Origin: JACOND01 sp051011135
GTDB taxonomy: Bacteria; Bdellovibrionota; Bdellovibrionia; Bdellovibrionales; UBA1609
Assembly: GCA_051011135.1 (NCBI GenBank)
Contig: JBPCUO010000056.1
Span: forward strand, 1 to 64,000
Direction: 5' to 3'
Length of the DNA stretch: 64,000 nucleotides
The translations under genes and the position numbers were made by a program. The notes beneath the pieces are model-generated. The model was not told the origin of the DNA, ran no database searches, and saw only the letters and a program-made list of their open reading frames with translations. Below, piece by piece: positions 1 to 8,363 of the stretch. Position 1 is the stretch's first letter; every line of letters starts with the position of its first letter.

Positions 1-563
1 ATATTACAAGCTTAAACGAAATAATTTTAGAATCGACTACATTTGCGAGTATTGAAAAGAAACATATAACAGAATTAAATATTGAATCCTACATTGCTGA
101 GGTATTAAAAAAAAGCAACCAAGAAGATATCATTGAAAAATATGATCTACATGATTTCCCTATACAAGTGCTATCTCAAGAAATGACTTTATCAGAAAAA
201 CTTATGTGTCTTTTTCGTTTAAGTGAAGCGGAGAAAGCTTTTGAAAAAAAAGATAGACATTTTTATGATATTTCTCAACTTCTACAACAAGAAGTTGTTA
301 AAAATTATTTAAAAGAAGAATTTTTTCTAGAAGATTTGAATAAAGTCTACTCAGAAGAAAAAAGTAGGAATCAATATATTCCTAAAGGCTGCTTTGGTAA
401 CACTAAGTTATTTAAAGACTTAGATAACATTCTTAAATCAGTTAAAAGTAAGAATTTTTTTGAAGATTTATTATTTAATAATGTCAGATTTGATTTTACA
501 GAAATAGAAGAGGCTTTTGAGAAGCTTAAACAGATTCTTTCTTCTAAAAAAGTAAATGAATAA
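1..563 (+). CDS. AbiEii/AbiGii-like nucleotidyltransferase toxin, C-terminal part (5' truncated by window)
   Basis: The frame is open from base 3 with no stop before the TAA at 561-563, so the gene starts before the window. A GTG at 168 is only an internal codon. The visible 186 residues are helical and charged. The stretch 'VLSQEMTLSEKLMCLFRL' followed by 'KKDRHFYDI' matches the late part of AbiEii proteins as I know them, where a 'P-x-x-T-x-x-EK' segment precedes an 'R-H-x-Y-D-I' segment. AbiEii proteins are nucleotidyltransferase toxins of type IV toxin-antitoxin and abortive-infection systems. The nucleotidyltransferase core (GS...D-x-D) would lie upstream, as would any AbiEi antitoxin gene. 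The family call is from pattern recognition on a partial protein and needs the upstream sequence. Confidence 0.6.
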   Translation, partial: ITSLNEIILESTTFASIEKKHITELNIESYIAEVLKKSNQEDIIEKYDLHDFPIQVLSQEMTLSEKLMCLFRLSEAEKAFEKKDRHFYDISQLLQQEVVKNYLKEEFFLEDLNKVYSEEKSRNQYIPKGCFGNTKLFKDLDNILKSVKSKNFFEDLLFNNVRFDFTEIEEAFEKLKQILSSKKVNE

Positions 564-614
564 ATGATTTGTTAATTACGGTAATTCCCATTTAAGAAAT
601 TTGGGACTCATTCG

Positions 615-1325
615 TTATGAATTTATAGAATCTTTAAAATCTAATCCTGTCATTTGTTTTAAGTGCTTCATGATATACCACAAAATAAAAAAGGTAATAA
701 AACTTAAAGGGAAGGCAATAAAAACATAGCCCATCCAAGTCATATCTGCAATCTGCTCATTGAGGATTTGTCGTTGTATTTTTTCTGCTAAATGGGGATC
801 AATATCTTTAAAGACAATAACAGCTATTGCAAAATTTAAAAAAGCACTTAGAAAAAAAGATCCCGCTAACCACAAAGTCGTTTTATTAAGAAGTTTTTGA
901 AAATCCATTTCCCTGTTGTGTTCTTTTAACTTCGCATAAATTAAATCTTTTTTAAATAAAGAAGATTTAAATAAAAAAAGAGAGATTAAAGGTTTTTTAT
1001 AAAAAATAGACCCTAAGACAATGACACCAATAAATAAAGGTATCACCGCTTCTTTAATAGCAAAATAAATACCTTTGAGTTGAAATAAAGCCAGGCCTCC
1101 TGTTAAAAAAATCCCAATAAAACTGAGCAATGATATAAAATTTGTTTTCCTTGTAAGAAAATAATCTTTTAATCCATAAGCTAAAGGAAAAGCTAAAGCT
1201 ACTAAAAGAGAATATAATTCTATCTGTTCAAAAGTAAAAAAAGTAGGAGCTTTGTTTAAAATAAAAACAGGTAAGATGACATTAAAAAGTAAATTATAAA
1301 AAGGGTTTTCTGTTTTTTGTGTCAC
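615..1325 (-). CDS. Multi-pass inner-membrane protein, VC0807-like
   Basis: This 236-residue protein has about six hydrophobic segments, near residues 10-25, 38-52, 64-84, 90-107, 148-172 and 196-218. A basic cytoplasmic loop near residues 110-140 separates the two halves. The general look (short N-terminus, 'NxxLPVxIL', a paired membrane block, a late 'MxxxW' region) recalls the uncharacterised VC0807 family of membrane proteins, whose function is unknown. No transporter motif can be recognised. The gene is transcribed away from the small gene at 1351-1656, 25 bases upstream, and may share its promoter. The family assignment is tentative; the membrane location is clear. Confidence 0.7.
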   Translation of the reverse strand: MTQKTENPFYNLLFNVILPVFILNKAPTFFTFEQIELYSLLVALAFPLAYGLKDYFLTRKTNFISLLSFIGIFLTGGLALFQLKGIYFAIKEAVIPLFIGVIVLGSIFYKKPLISLFLFKSSLFKKDLIYAKLKEHNREMDFQKLLNKTTLWLAGSFFLSAFLNFAIAVIVFKDIDPHLAEKIQRQILNEQIADMTWMGYVFIAFPLSFITFFILWYIMKHLKQMTGLDFKDSINS

Positions 1326-1350
1326 AAGATTATTTTTGTTTTTTTATTAT

Positions 1351-1656
1351 TTAGAAAAGATCTCTTTCTTGATTCCAATTTAAAATTTGATTTAAAAATT
1401 TTTCACTCAGTTTATCGATGCTTTCAATAGGTTCATTGTTTTTAGAAGATACTTCAAAATTACAAGAGTCAGAAATGATTTTTAATTTTGCTTCGTAATT
1501 ATTTCCTATTTTTGTAATAGAAGCTTCTTTAGCGCAAGCATTGGGAGATCTTGTTTCTACCAAATGATATAAACTTCTACATTTTTCTTGAAGATTGTCA
1601 TTTGGAAAAAACCCATTAAAAACAAACTTATCTTTATCAATTTCTTTAAGAGTCAT
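1351..1656 (-). CDS. Small cytoplasmic protein, possibly HPF/RaiA-like
   Basis: A 101-residue soluble protein without signal peptide or membrane segment. Its second half runs as a strand-strand-helix unit: 'YEAKLKIISDSCNFEVSS' followed by an 'SIDKLSEKFLNQILNW' helix. This resembles the end of the hibernation-promoting factor / RaiA fold, in which a strand pair leads into an 'AID-x-x-x-x-KL-x-x-Q' helix. The basic ribosome-binding face typical of HPF is not obvious, and residues 1-40 do not clearly match, so the call is weak. It precedes the membrane protein at 615-1325 on the same strand. Confidence 0.5.
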   Translation of the reverse strand: MTLKEIDKDKFVFNGFFPNDNLQEKCRSLYHLVETRSPNACAKEASITKIGNNYEAKLKIISDSCNFEVSSKNNEPIESIDKLSEKFLNQILNWNQERDLF

Positions 1657-1760
1657 AAGATATAGACCTTAGGAAAATAAGCCTCATGAGTCAACTCCTT
1701 TCCTCTAAAAAGCCTTTTAAACAAGTGTTTTAATAAAAAGAACTCTTTTTAGCCTTAGAA

Positions 1761-2153
1761 TTAAAAAATATTTTTAAACTCTTTAAAGCGATATTTTTTT
1801 TCTTTTTGTCGTGTTCTATTTCTTTTACGAATATATTTTTTTTGAAATTTTGAAAATTTATTTTCTAAGATCTTATCTTTTTTCTGATATTTTTTTTCTT
1901 TTTTTTCTTTTTGAATCTTTTGAGATTTTGATTTTCTTAATCGTGATATTTTTTTAAGTCTTTGATTTAAAATTTTTTGCTTTTTCTTTTGATACAAAAG
2001 ATGAGATTTTTTGTAAGACTTAAAATTTTTGGATCTTTTTTTTTGAAGCTGCTTTTTTTCTTTCTGATATTCTAAATAAGCTTTTTTCTTCTCAAAAGGA
2101 GTCAAACCAAGAGTCGATAAGCCTATAAAAAATATTAAAAAGAACCTGAACAT
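1761..2153 (-). CDS. Secreted, extremely Lys/Arg-rich coiled-coil protein
   Basis: The 130-residue product starts with a hydrophobic signal-like segment (residues 1-18, 'FFLIFFIGLSTLGLTP'). The rest is almost entirely Lys, Arg, Gln, Glu, Tyr and Phe, with runs such as 'KKKQKILNQRLKKISRLRK'. It is strongly basic, low in complexity and predicted as one long helix or coiled coil. No family is recognised. Part of the Lys excess may reflect AT-rich, AAA-rich codons, but the signal-like start and continuous open frame favour a real gene. A basic export product could bind nucleic acid, lipopolysaccharide or peptidoglycan; that is inference only. Confidence 0.5.
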   Translation of the reverse strand: MFRFFLIFFIGLSTLGLTPFEKKKAYLEYQKEKKQLQKKRSKNFKSYKKSHLLYQKKKQKILNQRLKKISRLRKSKSQKIQKEKKEKKYQKKDKILENKFSKFQKKYIRKRNRTRQKEKKYRFKEFKNIF

Positions 2154-2262
2154 ATCTATAAATTATCACTTTTTTTGAATTATAAAAAGTCCTAAGCTTC
2201 GAGCTTCAACCTTTTTTAGACCTATCTTGACCCCTTTCTTCTTTCTATGATACGACCAATTT

Positions 2263-3264
2263 ATGGAAATGGAACTCTTTTCAAGCACCCTAATTTTTGG
2301 ATTAAAAGCTCTTATTTTTGTTATTGCTTTTGTTTTAGCTATTATTATTCCTGTCTTAGTTATTAAAAAAATCAAGCCTGAAGATTCTAAGAAAAAACTT
2401 TTAACTGTAGAAAATCTCAAAGAAAAATATGAAAAAAATATTTTATCCTTTAATTTAAAAACTCTTAATAAAAAGAAACTTAAAAAATATTTAAAAAGCC
2501 TGAAAGAAAATACGAAAAAAGAGGTGGCTAAAAATTCTAGTTTTCTATTGTCTTTTGTAGGAGACAAAATGGCTACTCAAGTAGAAAATTTAAGAGAAGA
2601 AATTACTTTAATTTTAAATATTGCAACTCCTGAAGATGAAGTGATCTTACTTTTAGAAAGCCCTGGTGGATCTGTTGCTCATTATGGTTTAGCGGCTAGC
2701 CAACTTCAACGCTTAAGAGACAGAAATATCCCTCTTACTATTTGTGTTGATAAAGTTGCAGGAAGTGGTGGTTACCTTATGGCTTGCGTGGGATCTCAAA
2801 TTCTTTCAGCGCCCTTTGCTTTTATTGGGTCTATAGGAGTTCTTTTTGGCCTCCCTAATATTCATGATTTTTTAAAAAAACATGATATCAATTATGAAGA
2901 AATCACTGCTGGAGAGCATAAACGAACCCTCACGCCTTTTGGAGAAATCACTGAGGAAAAAAGAAATAAACTTAAAGAACAATTAGAACTGGTTCATGAT
3001 CAATTTAAAAACTTTGTTTTAAAACATAGAAAAAATCTAGATCTTAAACAGGTTGCCACAGGTGAAGCTTGGTTAGCAGAAGAAGCTTTTAAAAAAGGTT
3101 TAGTTGATAAAATTCAATGTAGCGATGATTACATTATGGAAAGATTAAAAATAAATCAGGTTTATAAAATAAGCCTTGCTGCTAAACAAAATTTTTTAGA
3201 AAAATTTTCTAAAAAAATGGAGACGCAAAGTTCTCTTATAGAAAAGTTTTTTTATTTGTTTTAA
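2263..3264 (+). CDS. sohB: SohB-type S49 inner-membrane serine protease
   Basis: A 333-residue membrane-anchored protease of the S49 (signal peptide peptidase A) family. Residues 10-34 form one transmembrane anchor, residues 40-100 a charged linker, and residues 110-300 the ClpP/crotonase-like protease core. The proposed nucleophile is Ser168 in 'VAGSGGYLMA', and the general-base Lys220 lies in 'AGEHKRTLTPFGE', matching the Ser-Lys dyad of SohB/SppA. 'LLESPGGSVAHYG' (131-142) is the conserved substrate-strand region. The family degrades leftover signal peptides or damaged membrane proteins. The gene stands alone on the plus strand, convergent with greA, and its length is normal for SohB (about 350). 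Confidence 0.93.
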   Translation: MEMELFSSTLIFGLKALIFVIAFVLAIIIPVLVIKKIKPEDSKKKLLTVENLKEKYEKNILSFNLKTLNKKKLKKYLKSLKENTKKEVAKNSSFLLSFVGDKMATQVENLREEITLILNIATPEDEVILLLESPGGSVAHYGLAASQLQRLRDRNIPLTICVDKVAGSGGYLMACVGSQILSAPFAFIGSIGVLFGLPNIHDFLKKHDINYEEITAGEHKRTLTPFGEITEEKRNKLKEQLELVHDQFKNFVLKHRKNLDLKQVATGEAWLAEEAFKKGLVDKIQCSDDYIMERLKINQVYKISLAAKQNFLEKFSKKMETQSSLIEKFFYLF

Positions 3265-3294
3265 TTTATTTATTTAATTTTTTGTTTTAATTTA

Positions 3295-3771
3295 TTATTT
3301 GAAAGAAAATTTTAGAACTTCGTATTCTTTTTCTCCACCGGGAGTTTGAAATATAAAATTATCTCCTTTTTTAAGACCAATCATTTTTTTAGCTAAAGGA
3401 GATACAATAGAGATGCGACCTTTTTTAGCATCGGCTTCAGCCTCACCTACAATCGTATAAGTAACCTCTTTATCATCTTCTAAATTTTTTAAATTGACGA
3501 CAGCCCCAAAAGTAATCGTATCTGATTTAATATTAGCGACATCTACAACCTGAGCATTAGCGAGCTTTTCTGTCAGATCAGAAATGCGACTTTCTAAAAA
3601 CCCCTGTTGCTCTTTAGCGGCGTCATAATCCGCATTTTCGCTTAAATCTCCATGAGCCCTAGCCACTTTAATCGCTTGGATCACTTTAGGGCGCTCCTCT
3701 TGAATTAAGCGATTTAAAAGCTCTTCTACTTCTTTTTTTCCTTGGGCCGTTATAGGCTTTCTATTGGACAT
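3295..3771 (-). CDS. greA: Transcription elongation factor GreA
   Basis: A 158-residue GreA/GreB family protein. Residues 1-75 form the N-terminal coiled coil, with the acidic tip 'GDLSENADYDAAKEQQ' (about 41-56) that reaches the RNA polymerase active site and triggers cleavage of backtracked RNA. Residues 80-158 form the FKBP-like C-terminal domain, including 'ISIVSPLAKKMIGLKKGD'. Length and both domains are typical. 'AGGTGATAT' lies directly before the ATG. It is monocistronic and convergent with sohB across a 30-base AT-rich gap. Confidence 0.97.
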   Translation of the reverse strand: MSNRKPITAQGKKEVEELLNRLIQEERPKVIQAIKVARAHGDLSENADYDAAKEQQGFLESRISDLTEKLANAQVVDVANIKSDTITFGAVVNLKNLEDDKEVTYTIVGEAEADAKKGRISIVSPLAKKMIGLKKGDNFIFQTPGGEKEYEVLKFSFK

Positions 3772-3852
3772 ATATCACCTTGATTTAGTTCGTTTAAGGT
3801 CAAATTAAATATCATAATTTAAAATAAGCATCAAGAAAAAATGAGACTTATG

Positions 3853-3888
3853 CCCTATTTTCTAAATAAAAGCATTGTAAATATAGGG
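3853..3888 (+). promoter_or_regulatory. Imperfect stem-loop upstream of mgtE
   Basis: Arms 3853-3861 (ccctatttt) and 3880-3888 (aatataggg) pair over nine positions with one mismatch and an 18-base loop, ending about 20 bases before the mgtE start. A short T/A-rich run follows. It may be a 5'-leader hairpin affecting mgtE expression. It is far too short for the known M-box magnesium riboswitch, and I claim no ligand. Confidence 0.3.
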
Positions 3889-3909
3889 TTTAAAAAAATA
3901 GGATAAATT

Positions 3910-5253
3910 ATGAAACTTAATTCCCAAAAACCTATAAAAAAGTCTTTTCCTTTTAATGAAAAAACTTCTTCTGATCAGCTCAGAGAATTATCTCATGCAG
4001 ACCTTGCTTCTCTTCTTATTGATCTGAGTAAAGATCAATCTCATATGCTTTTTGAAAAGCTTCTTGCGATTGATTTAGCAGCATCCACACTTTCTGAAAT
4101 GAAAGAACCTCATCTTATCGATTTTTTAAAAAATCTTACGGGAGCACATCTCACCCAGTTATTTTCTGGAGGACCTATCGATGATTTAATTTACATTATT
4201 GAATATGTTCCTCATAAAGAAAAACTTCTAGAAAATATACCTGTTAAACAAAATATTAAAATTAAAAAATTTATGGCTTATCCTGAAAATTCTTCTGGGC
4301 GAATTATGGAAGATGATTATTTTTCTGTTCCTTTAAATTTTACAGCAGAACAAACTATTGATTCTTTAAGAGAATATTCTAGAGATAAATTTGTTCATTA
4401 CATTTATTGCTTAGATGAGGATAAAACTTTATTAGGAGTTTCTTCTATTCGTCAATTAACAGTCTCTGCTCCAAAAACTCAAATGAAAGAAATTATGAAT
4501 CAAAATGTTATTTCTATTAATCCCACAGTAAAAACTAAAGAAGCAGCTGAAATTGTAAGTCATCATAATTACATTGCCATTCCTGTTATAGATGAAAATA
4601 AAAAAATGTTAGGTGTTGTTACTGTCGATGATGTTTTAGATATTATAGAAGAACAAGCCACTGCAAAAATTTATGCTATGGCTGGACTCCCTGAAGATGA
4701 TCATATCTATACCAATGTTTTTTCTACGATCCAACATCGCTTTCCTTGGCTCGTTATTAATTTATTTTTTGCTCTTTTAGCAAGTTCTATTATTAGTTTA
4801 TTTGAGCAAACCATGAGCCGACTTATTATTTTAGCCACTTTAAAAAATATTGTAGCAGGTATTGGTGGAAACACAGCAATTCAAACTCTGACTGTAACAA
4901 CTCGAGGATTGGATACAGGGGATTTCCATTTTACAACTATCCCAAAAGCTTTAATCAAAGAAATTGTAGTGGGTCTTATCATGGGAGTTTTAATGGGATT
5001 AGGCGCTGGTGTTCTGACTTATTTTTGGAAAAAATCTTTTTTAGTCTCTGTTGTTATATTTATTGCTATGATGATTAATTCCATTGTTGCTGTTTTAGCA
5101 GGATTTCTTATTCCTATTTTTATGAGAAAACTGAATAAAGATCCCGCAGTCAGCAGTGGAGTTTTAGTAACAATTATCACTGATATTTTTGGATTTTTTA
5201 TCTTTTTAGGTATTGCGTCCTTAGGATTAAAATTTCTGGGAGAAAACTTATGA
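3910..5253 (+). CDS. mgtE: Magnesium transporter MgtE
   Basis: A 447-residue MgtE-family Mg2+ channel/transporter of the inner membrane. Residues 20-130 form the helical N domain ('ADLASLLIDLSKDQ'), and residues 130-255 hold two CBS domains ('IPVIDENKKMLGVVTVDDVLDII'). The C-terminal membrane part (about 280-447) has five hydrophobic helices, including 'GIGGNTAIQTLTVTTRGL', the conserved pore-helix signature. In studied members the N and CBS domains sense cytoplasmic Mg2+ and gate the pore. Start ATG 3910 follows 'AGGATAA'. It ends just before nrnA on the same strand, so co-transcription is possible. Confidence 0.96.
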   Translation: MKLNSQKPIKKSFPFNEKTSSDQLRELSHADLASLLIDLSKDQSHMLFEKLLAIDLAASTLSEMKEPHLIDFLKNLTGAHLTQLFSGGPIDDLIYIIEYVPHKEKLLENIPVKQNIKIKKFMAYPENSSGRIMEDDYFSVPLNFTAEQTIDSLREYSRDKFVHYIYCLDEDKTLLGVSSIRQLTVSAPKTQMKEIMNQNVISINPTVKTKEAAEIVSHHNYIAIPVIDENKKMLGVVTVDDVLDIIEEQATAKIYAMAGLPEDDHIYTNVFSTIQHRFPWLVINLFFALLASSIISLFEQTMSRLIILATLKNIVAGIGGNTAIQTLTVTTRGLDTGDFHFTTIPKALIKEIVVGLIMGVLMGLGAGVLTYFWKKSFLVSVVIFIAMMINSIVAVLAGFLIPIFMRKLNKDPAVSSGVLVTIITDIFGFFIFLGIASLGLKFLGENL

Positions 5254-5305
5254 AAAAACGGGGTTTTTCTATAGATTCTTTTAAAAAAAACCGATCTTAT
5301 ATTTG

Positions 5306-6256
5306 ATGACTATCGATCAAGTTGCTGATGTTCTCTTAAAAGAGACTTCCTTTGTAATTTCTACTCATAAATACTGTGATGGAGATGGCTTAGGGGGAGG
5401 AATGGCTCTTTATTATGCTCTCAAAAAACTTAATAAAGAAGTTTCTTTTATAACTTTAGAAACTCCCGATCCAAAATACAAGTTTCTAGACCCAGATAGT
5501 GTTATAAAAACTTTTGATAAAACAACCGGGATTCATAAAAATCTTATCGTTCTTGATACCAATGATTCTCTTTTAATAGAGCCTCTTTATGAGCATGCTA
5601 AAAAACAAAATACCCGGGTTTATTTTGTGGATCATCATCCTATTATTCACTCCAACAAAAGTGATTCTTATTTTATTGATTCTACAGCGTCTAGTGTTGC
5701 TGAAATTGTTTATGATCTTTTAAACAAATTAAATGTCTCAATAGATGAAAAAATAGCAACTGCTCTTTTTACAAGTATTGTTTTTGATACCAATCAATTT
5801 AGAAATATAAAAAATTCTAAAAAACCTTTTGAAATTTCTTCCAAAATTATTCCCTATATAAAAGATGTCAATGTGATCTATGAAAATTTATTTCAAACAC
5901 TAACTATTAATGATTTAAAATTTTTTACTAAAATACAAGATCTAGAATATCATTTTAATAATCAAGTTGCTTTATTAGAAGTTAATGAAAAAGAATTAAA
6001 AGAATCAAAGACTAATATTAATCAAGCCTTTAATTTAATGGATATGGTCAAAGATGTGTCTTCTATAAAATCTACCATTTTAATGATAGAAAAAGAGGAT
6101 GGATCTTTTAAACTGAGTTTGAGATCTAAAAATAAAGACTTACTTCCTCTTGTTAAAAATTTTAATGGAGGAGGGCATCGTCATTCTGCTGGAGCCACTG
6201 TTCACAATAAAAACTGGGCTGATATTAAAAAACAAATTTTAGATTATTTAAAATAA
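5306..6256 (+). CDS. nrnA: DHH/DHHA1 phosphoesterase, NrnA-like nanoRNase/pAp phosphatase
   Basis: A DHH-family phosphoesterase of 316 residues from ATG 5306; a TTG three bases earlier is the only alternative and is less likely. 'HKYCDGDGLGGG' (about 20-31) is motif I, 'VLDTND' motif II, 'VDHHP' (near 110) the DHH motif, and 'GGGHRHSAGA' near the end the DHHA1 glycine loop. NrnA proteins degrade 2-5 nt RNAs and dephosphorylate 3'-phosphoadenosine 5'-phosphate, using two metal ions bound by these Asp and His residues. The start lies 52 bases after mgtE. Its stop is separated by one base from the convergent phoR stop. Confidence 0.88.
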   Translation: MTIDQVADVLLKETSFVISTHKYCDGDGLGGGMALYYALKKLNKEVSFITLETPDPKYKFLDPDSVIKTFDKTTGIHKNLIVLDTNDSLLIEPLYEHAKKQNTRVYFVDHHPIIHSNKSDSYFIDSTASSVAEIVYDLLNKLNVSIDEKIATALFTSIVFDTNQFRNIKNSKKPFEISSKIIPYIKDVNVIYENLFQTLTINDLKFFTKIQDLEYHFNNQVALLEVNEKELKESKTNINQAFNLMDMVKDVSSIKSTILMIEKEDGSFKLSLRSKNKDLLPLVKNFNGGGHRHSAGATVHNKNWADIKKQILDYLK

Positions 6257-6257
6257 A

Positions 6258-7649
6258 TTATTCATCTGGGAAAAAACAAGTAAAAGTTGTTCCCTTTCCT
6301 TCTTGGCTTTGAACTGTCACTTGCCCTTGATGCTTTTCCATTAATTGTTTAACTATAGATAGCCCAATACCCGCTCCTCTTGTTTCTTTACGAGAAGGAT
6401 CTACCCGATAAAATCTTTCAAACAACCTCTCTCTTTGATGAGAGGGAATTCCTTTTCCATGATCTTTCACTGTTAAAAGCACTTCACCTAATCTTTCAGA
6501 CCAGATGACTTCAATCAAACAATTTTTAGGAACATATCTACTAGCATTATCCAACAAGTTATATAAAATTTGTTTTAAAAAATGAGGATCTGCCCTGACT
6601 GTTTTTGTTAAAAAATCCAGTTTTAATTTATGATCTTTAATATGCAAATCTTTAACAATAGATTGAGTTATTTTTTCTGTAGAAATTTCTTCTTTTTTCA
6701 AACCTAAAGAAGACTCCATTTGAGATAACTCCAAAAAATGATTCAAAAGAGAAACCAATCTTTTTACATTTCGATTGATAATTTTTAAAAATTTTTCGAT
6801 TTGATTTTTTTCACTCGTATGTAATTGAGATAAAAGTGTTTCAACATAACCTTGAATCGCTGTTAAAGGAGTTCTTAGTTCATGAGATACATTAGATATA
6901 AAATCAACTTGGATTTTCTCTGTTTTTTTAACATTCGTTATATCATAAAACATGCCTACAGCTCCTCTGTATTGATTGTTTCCTTCCTCTAAAGGGGCAA
7001 CAGTGATGGCATAAACAATTTCTTCTCCTACATCAAAAAGATGGAAAGATAAGTTTTTTTTAATAATTTTATGACTATCTAAACACTCTTTATACATATC
7101 TAAAATTTCTGGTTTTCTAATCACTTCACTTAAAAAATGATCTTTAATTTTTTCTTTTTTCTTAGGAGCAAATAGCATAATGGCTTGGTTGTTAAAAAAT
7201 AAAATTTTTTGATCTTTATCTACCGCTAAAATGGCTCCTGTTATTGTTGAAATAACAGCTTCTAATTCTGAAGAGTCTCGGCCAATAATCTTTTTTTGCC
7301 AAATTAATTGATTACTAATACGATTTAAATTTTTATTTACATTATAAAACTCTCCTGGTTCATCCAAAAAAGAATCTTCATGAAATTTACCAAACAGCTC
7401 TTGTCCCTTTGCAAGTCCTTCTATTTTTTGTATGATTTTAGATAACGGATGGAGAAGCCGAACAAATAAAATAAAAAACACAACAAAAGAAATTAAAAAA
7501 CCATAAAAGAAAATTAAAGCAAAATTAGAAAAAGTTTCACTAAAAAATAAAGAAAAACAAACATAAGATAAAGCGGAACTTATAATTAAAGAATAGAAGA
7601 CATTTTTAATAAGCCATTGAATCAGTTTAGTAATAGGATAATTTTTCAT
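6258..7649 (-). CDS. phoR: Phosphate regulon sensor histidine kinase PhoR
   Basis: A 463-residue membrane sensor kinase. Two transmembrane helices (about 10-32 and 38-65) are followed by a HAMP-like stretch and a PAS domain near 125-235 ('ISTITGAILAVDKDQKILFFN'). The HisKA phosphoacceptor is the His in 'FISNVSHELRTPLTAIQGY' (near 255). The HATPase region has 'NLLDNASRY' (N box), 'DHGKGIP' (G1) and 'GAGIGLSI' (G2). It is the last gene of the pst-pho operon, one base after phoB, and is the expected partner of PhoB. The short N-terminus without a large periplasmic domain is typical of PhoR, which senses phosphate through Pst/PhoU. Confidence 0.95.
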   Translation of the reverse strand: MKNYPITKLIQWLIKNVFYSLIISSALSYVCFSLFFSETFSNFALIFFYGFLISFVVFFILFVRLLHPLSKIIQKIEGLAKGQELFGKFHEDSFLDEPGEFYNVNKNLNRISNQLIWQKKIIGRDSSELEAVISTITGAILAVDKDQKILFFNNQAIMLFAPKKKEKIKDHFLSEVIRKPEILDMYKECLDSHKIIKKNLSFHLFDVGEEIVYAITVAPLEEGNNQYRGAVGMFYDITNVKKTEKIQVDFISNVSHELRTPLTAIQGYVETLLSQLHTSEKNQIEKFLKIINRNVKRLVSLLNHFLELSQMESSLGLKKEEISTEKITQSIVKDLHIKDHKLKLDFLTKTVRADPHFLKQILYNLLDNASRYVPKNCLIEVIWSERLGEVLLTVKDHGKGIPSHQRERLFERFYRVDPSRKETRGAGIGLSIVKQLMEKHQGQVTVQSQEGKGTTFTCFFPDE

Positions 7650-7650
7650 A

Positions 7651-8355
7651 TTAATCGTAAGACACTCTGTAACCTACGCCACGAACTGTATTAATTTTAT
7701 CACCATACTTTCCTAATTTTTTACGCAGACTTGAAAGATGAGTATCAATGGCTCGACCAGTGACTACAACATCTTGGCCTTGAATAAAATTAATGATTTG
7801 TTTTCGAGATAAAACTTTTCCACGATTCGACAAAAGAATTTCTAGAATTTTAAATTCAGAAAAAGTTAAATCTATTTTTTCATCTTCTATTTTAGCTTGA
7901 TGAGAAACTTTATCTAAAACCAGATCTCCAAATTTAAAAACAGCCATATCCTTTTTATTTTTTTCATTGGATTTTAATAAATTTTGTCGTTTTAATAAAT
8001 TTTGAACACGAGCTTTTAAAATATCAAAATTAAATGGTTTGACGATATAATCATCAGCTCCTGTCTCTAAACCTAACACAATATTCGATGGATCTGATTT
8101 AGCAGTGACCATTAAAATAGGAGTCTTGTATTGAATATGAGAAGGTTTTTTCATCCAAGAAATAAGATCCAACCCGCTCATTTCAGGTATCATCCAATCC
8201 ATAATAATAAGATCATATTTAGTAACTAAAAGTTTATCATACGCCACGCGACCATCTTCTGCTTCTTCAACCTCAATATTATCTGAAGAAATAGAAAAAG
8301 ATATCAGCTCCCTAATATCTTTTTCATCTTCTACTATTAAAATTTTTTCTTTCAT
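7651..8355 (-). CDS. phoB: Phosphate regulon response regulator PhoB
   Basis: A 234-residue OmpR/PhoB-class regulator. The receiver domain (1-120) has the acidic pair 'VEDEKD', the phosphoacceptor Asp in 'DLIIMDWMIPEMSG' (the 'DWMxP' form typical of PhoB), 'TAKS' and 'KPFNF'. The C-terminal winged helix (about 145-234) includes 'LTFSEFKILEILLSNRGKVLSR' in two parts and 'RAIDTHLSSLRKKLG', the DNA recognition helix. It sits between phoU and phoR and would activate the operon under phosphate limitation. Confidence 0.95.
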   Translation of the reverse strand: MKEKILIVEDEKDIRELISFSISSDNIEVEEAEDGRVAYDKLLVTKYDLIIMDWMIPEMSGLDLISWMKKPSHIQYKTPILMVTAKSDPSNIVLGLETGADDYIVKPFNFDILKARVQNLLKRQNLLKSNEKNKKDMAVFKFGDLVLDKVSHQAKIEDEKIDLTFSEFKILEILLSNRGKVLSRKQIINFIQGQDVVVTGRAIDTHLSSLRKKLGKYGDKINTVRGVGYRVSYD

Positions 8356-8363
8356 CTGATATC

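Noticed and set aside
2166..2567. Open frame opposite the start of sohB
   Set aside because: It is antisense to a well-supported S49 protease gene and has no family features.
3256..3298. Direct repeat 'ttgttttaattta' between sohB and greA
   Set aside because: AT-rich, overlaps the two stop-codon regions and has no hairpin; most likely composition-driven.
3853..3909. M-box magnesium riboswitch before mgtE
   Set aside because: The leader is only about 60 bases with one simple hairpin; the M-box needs a much longer three-stem RNA.
5250..5306. 18-codon frame between mgtE and nrnA, overlapping both
   Set aside because: It overlaps the mgtE stop and the nrnA start, which is tempting, but it has no supporting motif and may be chance.
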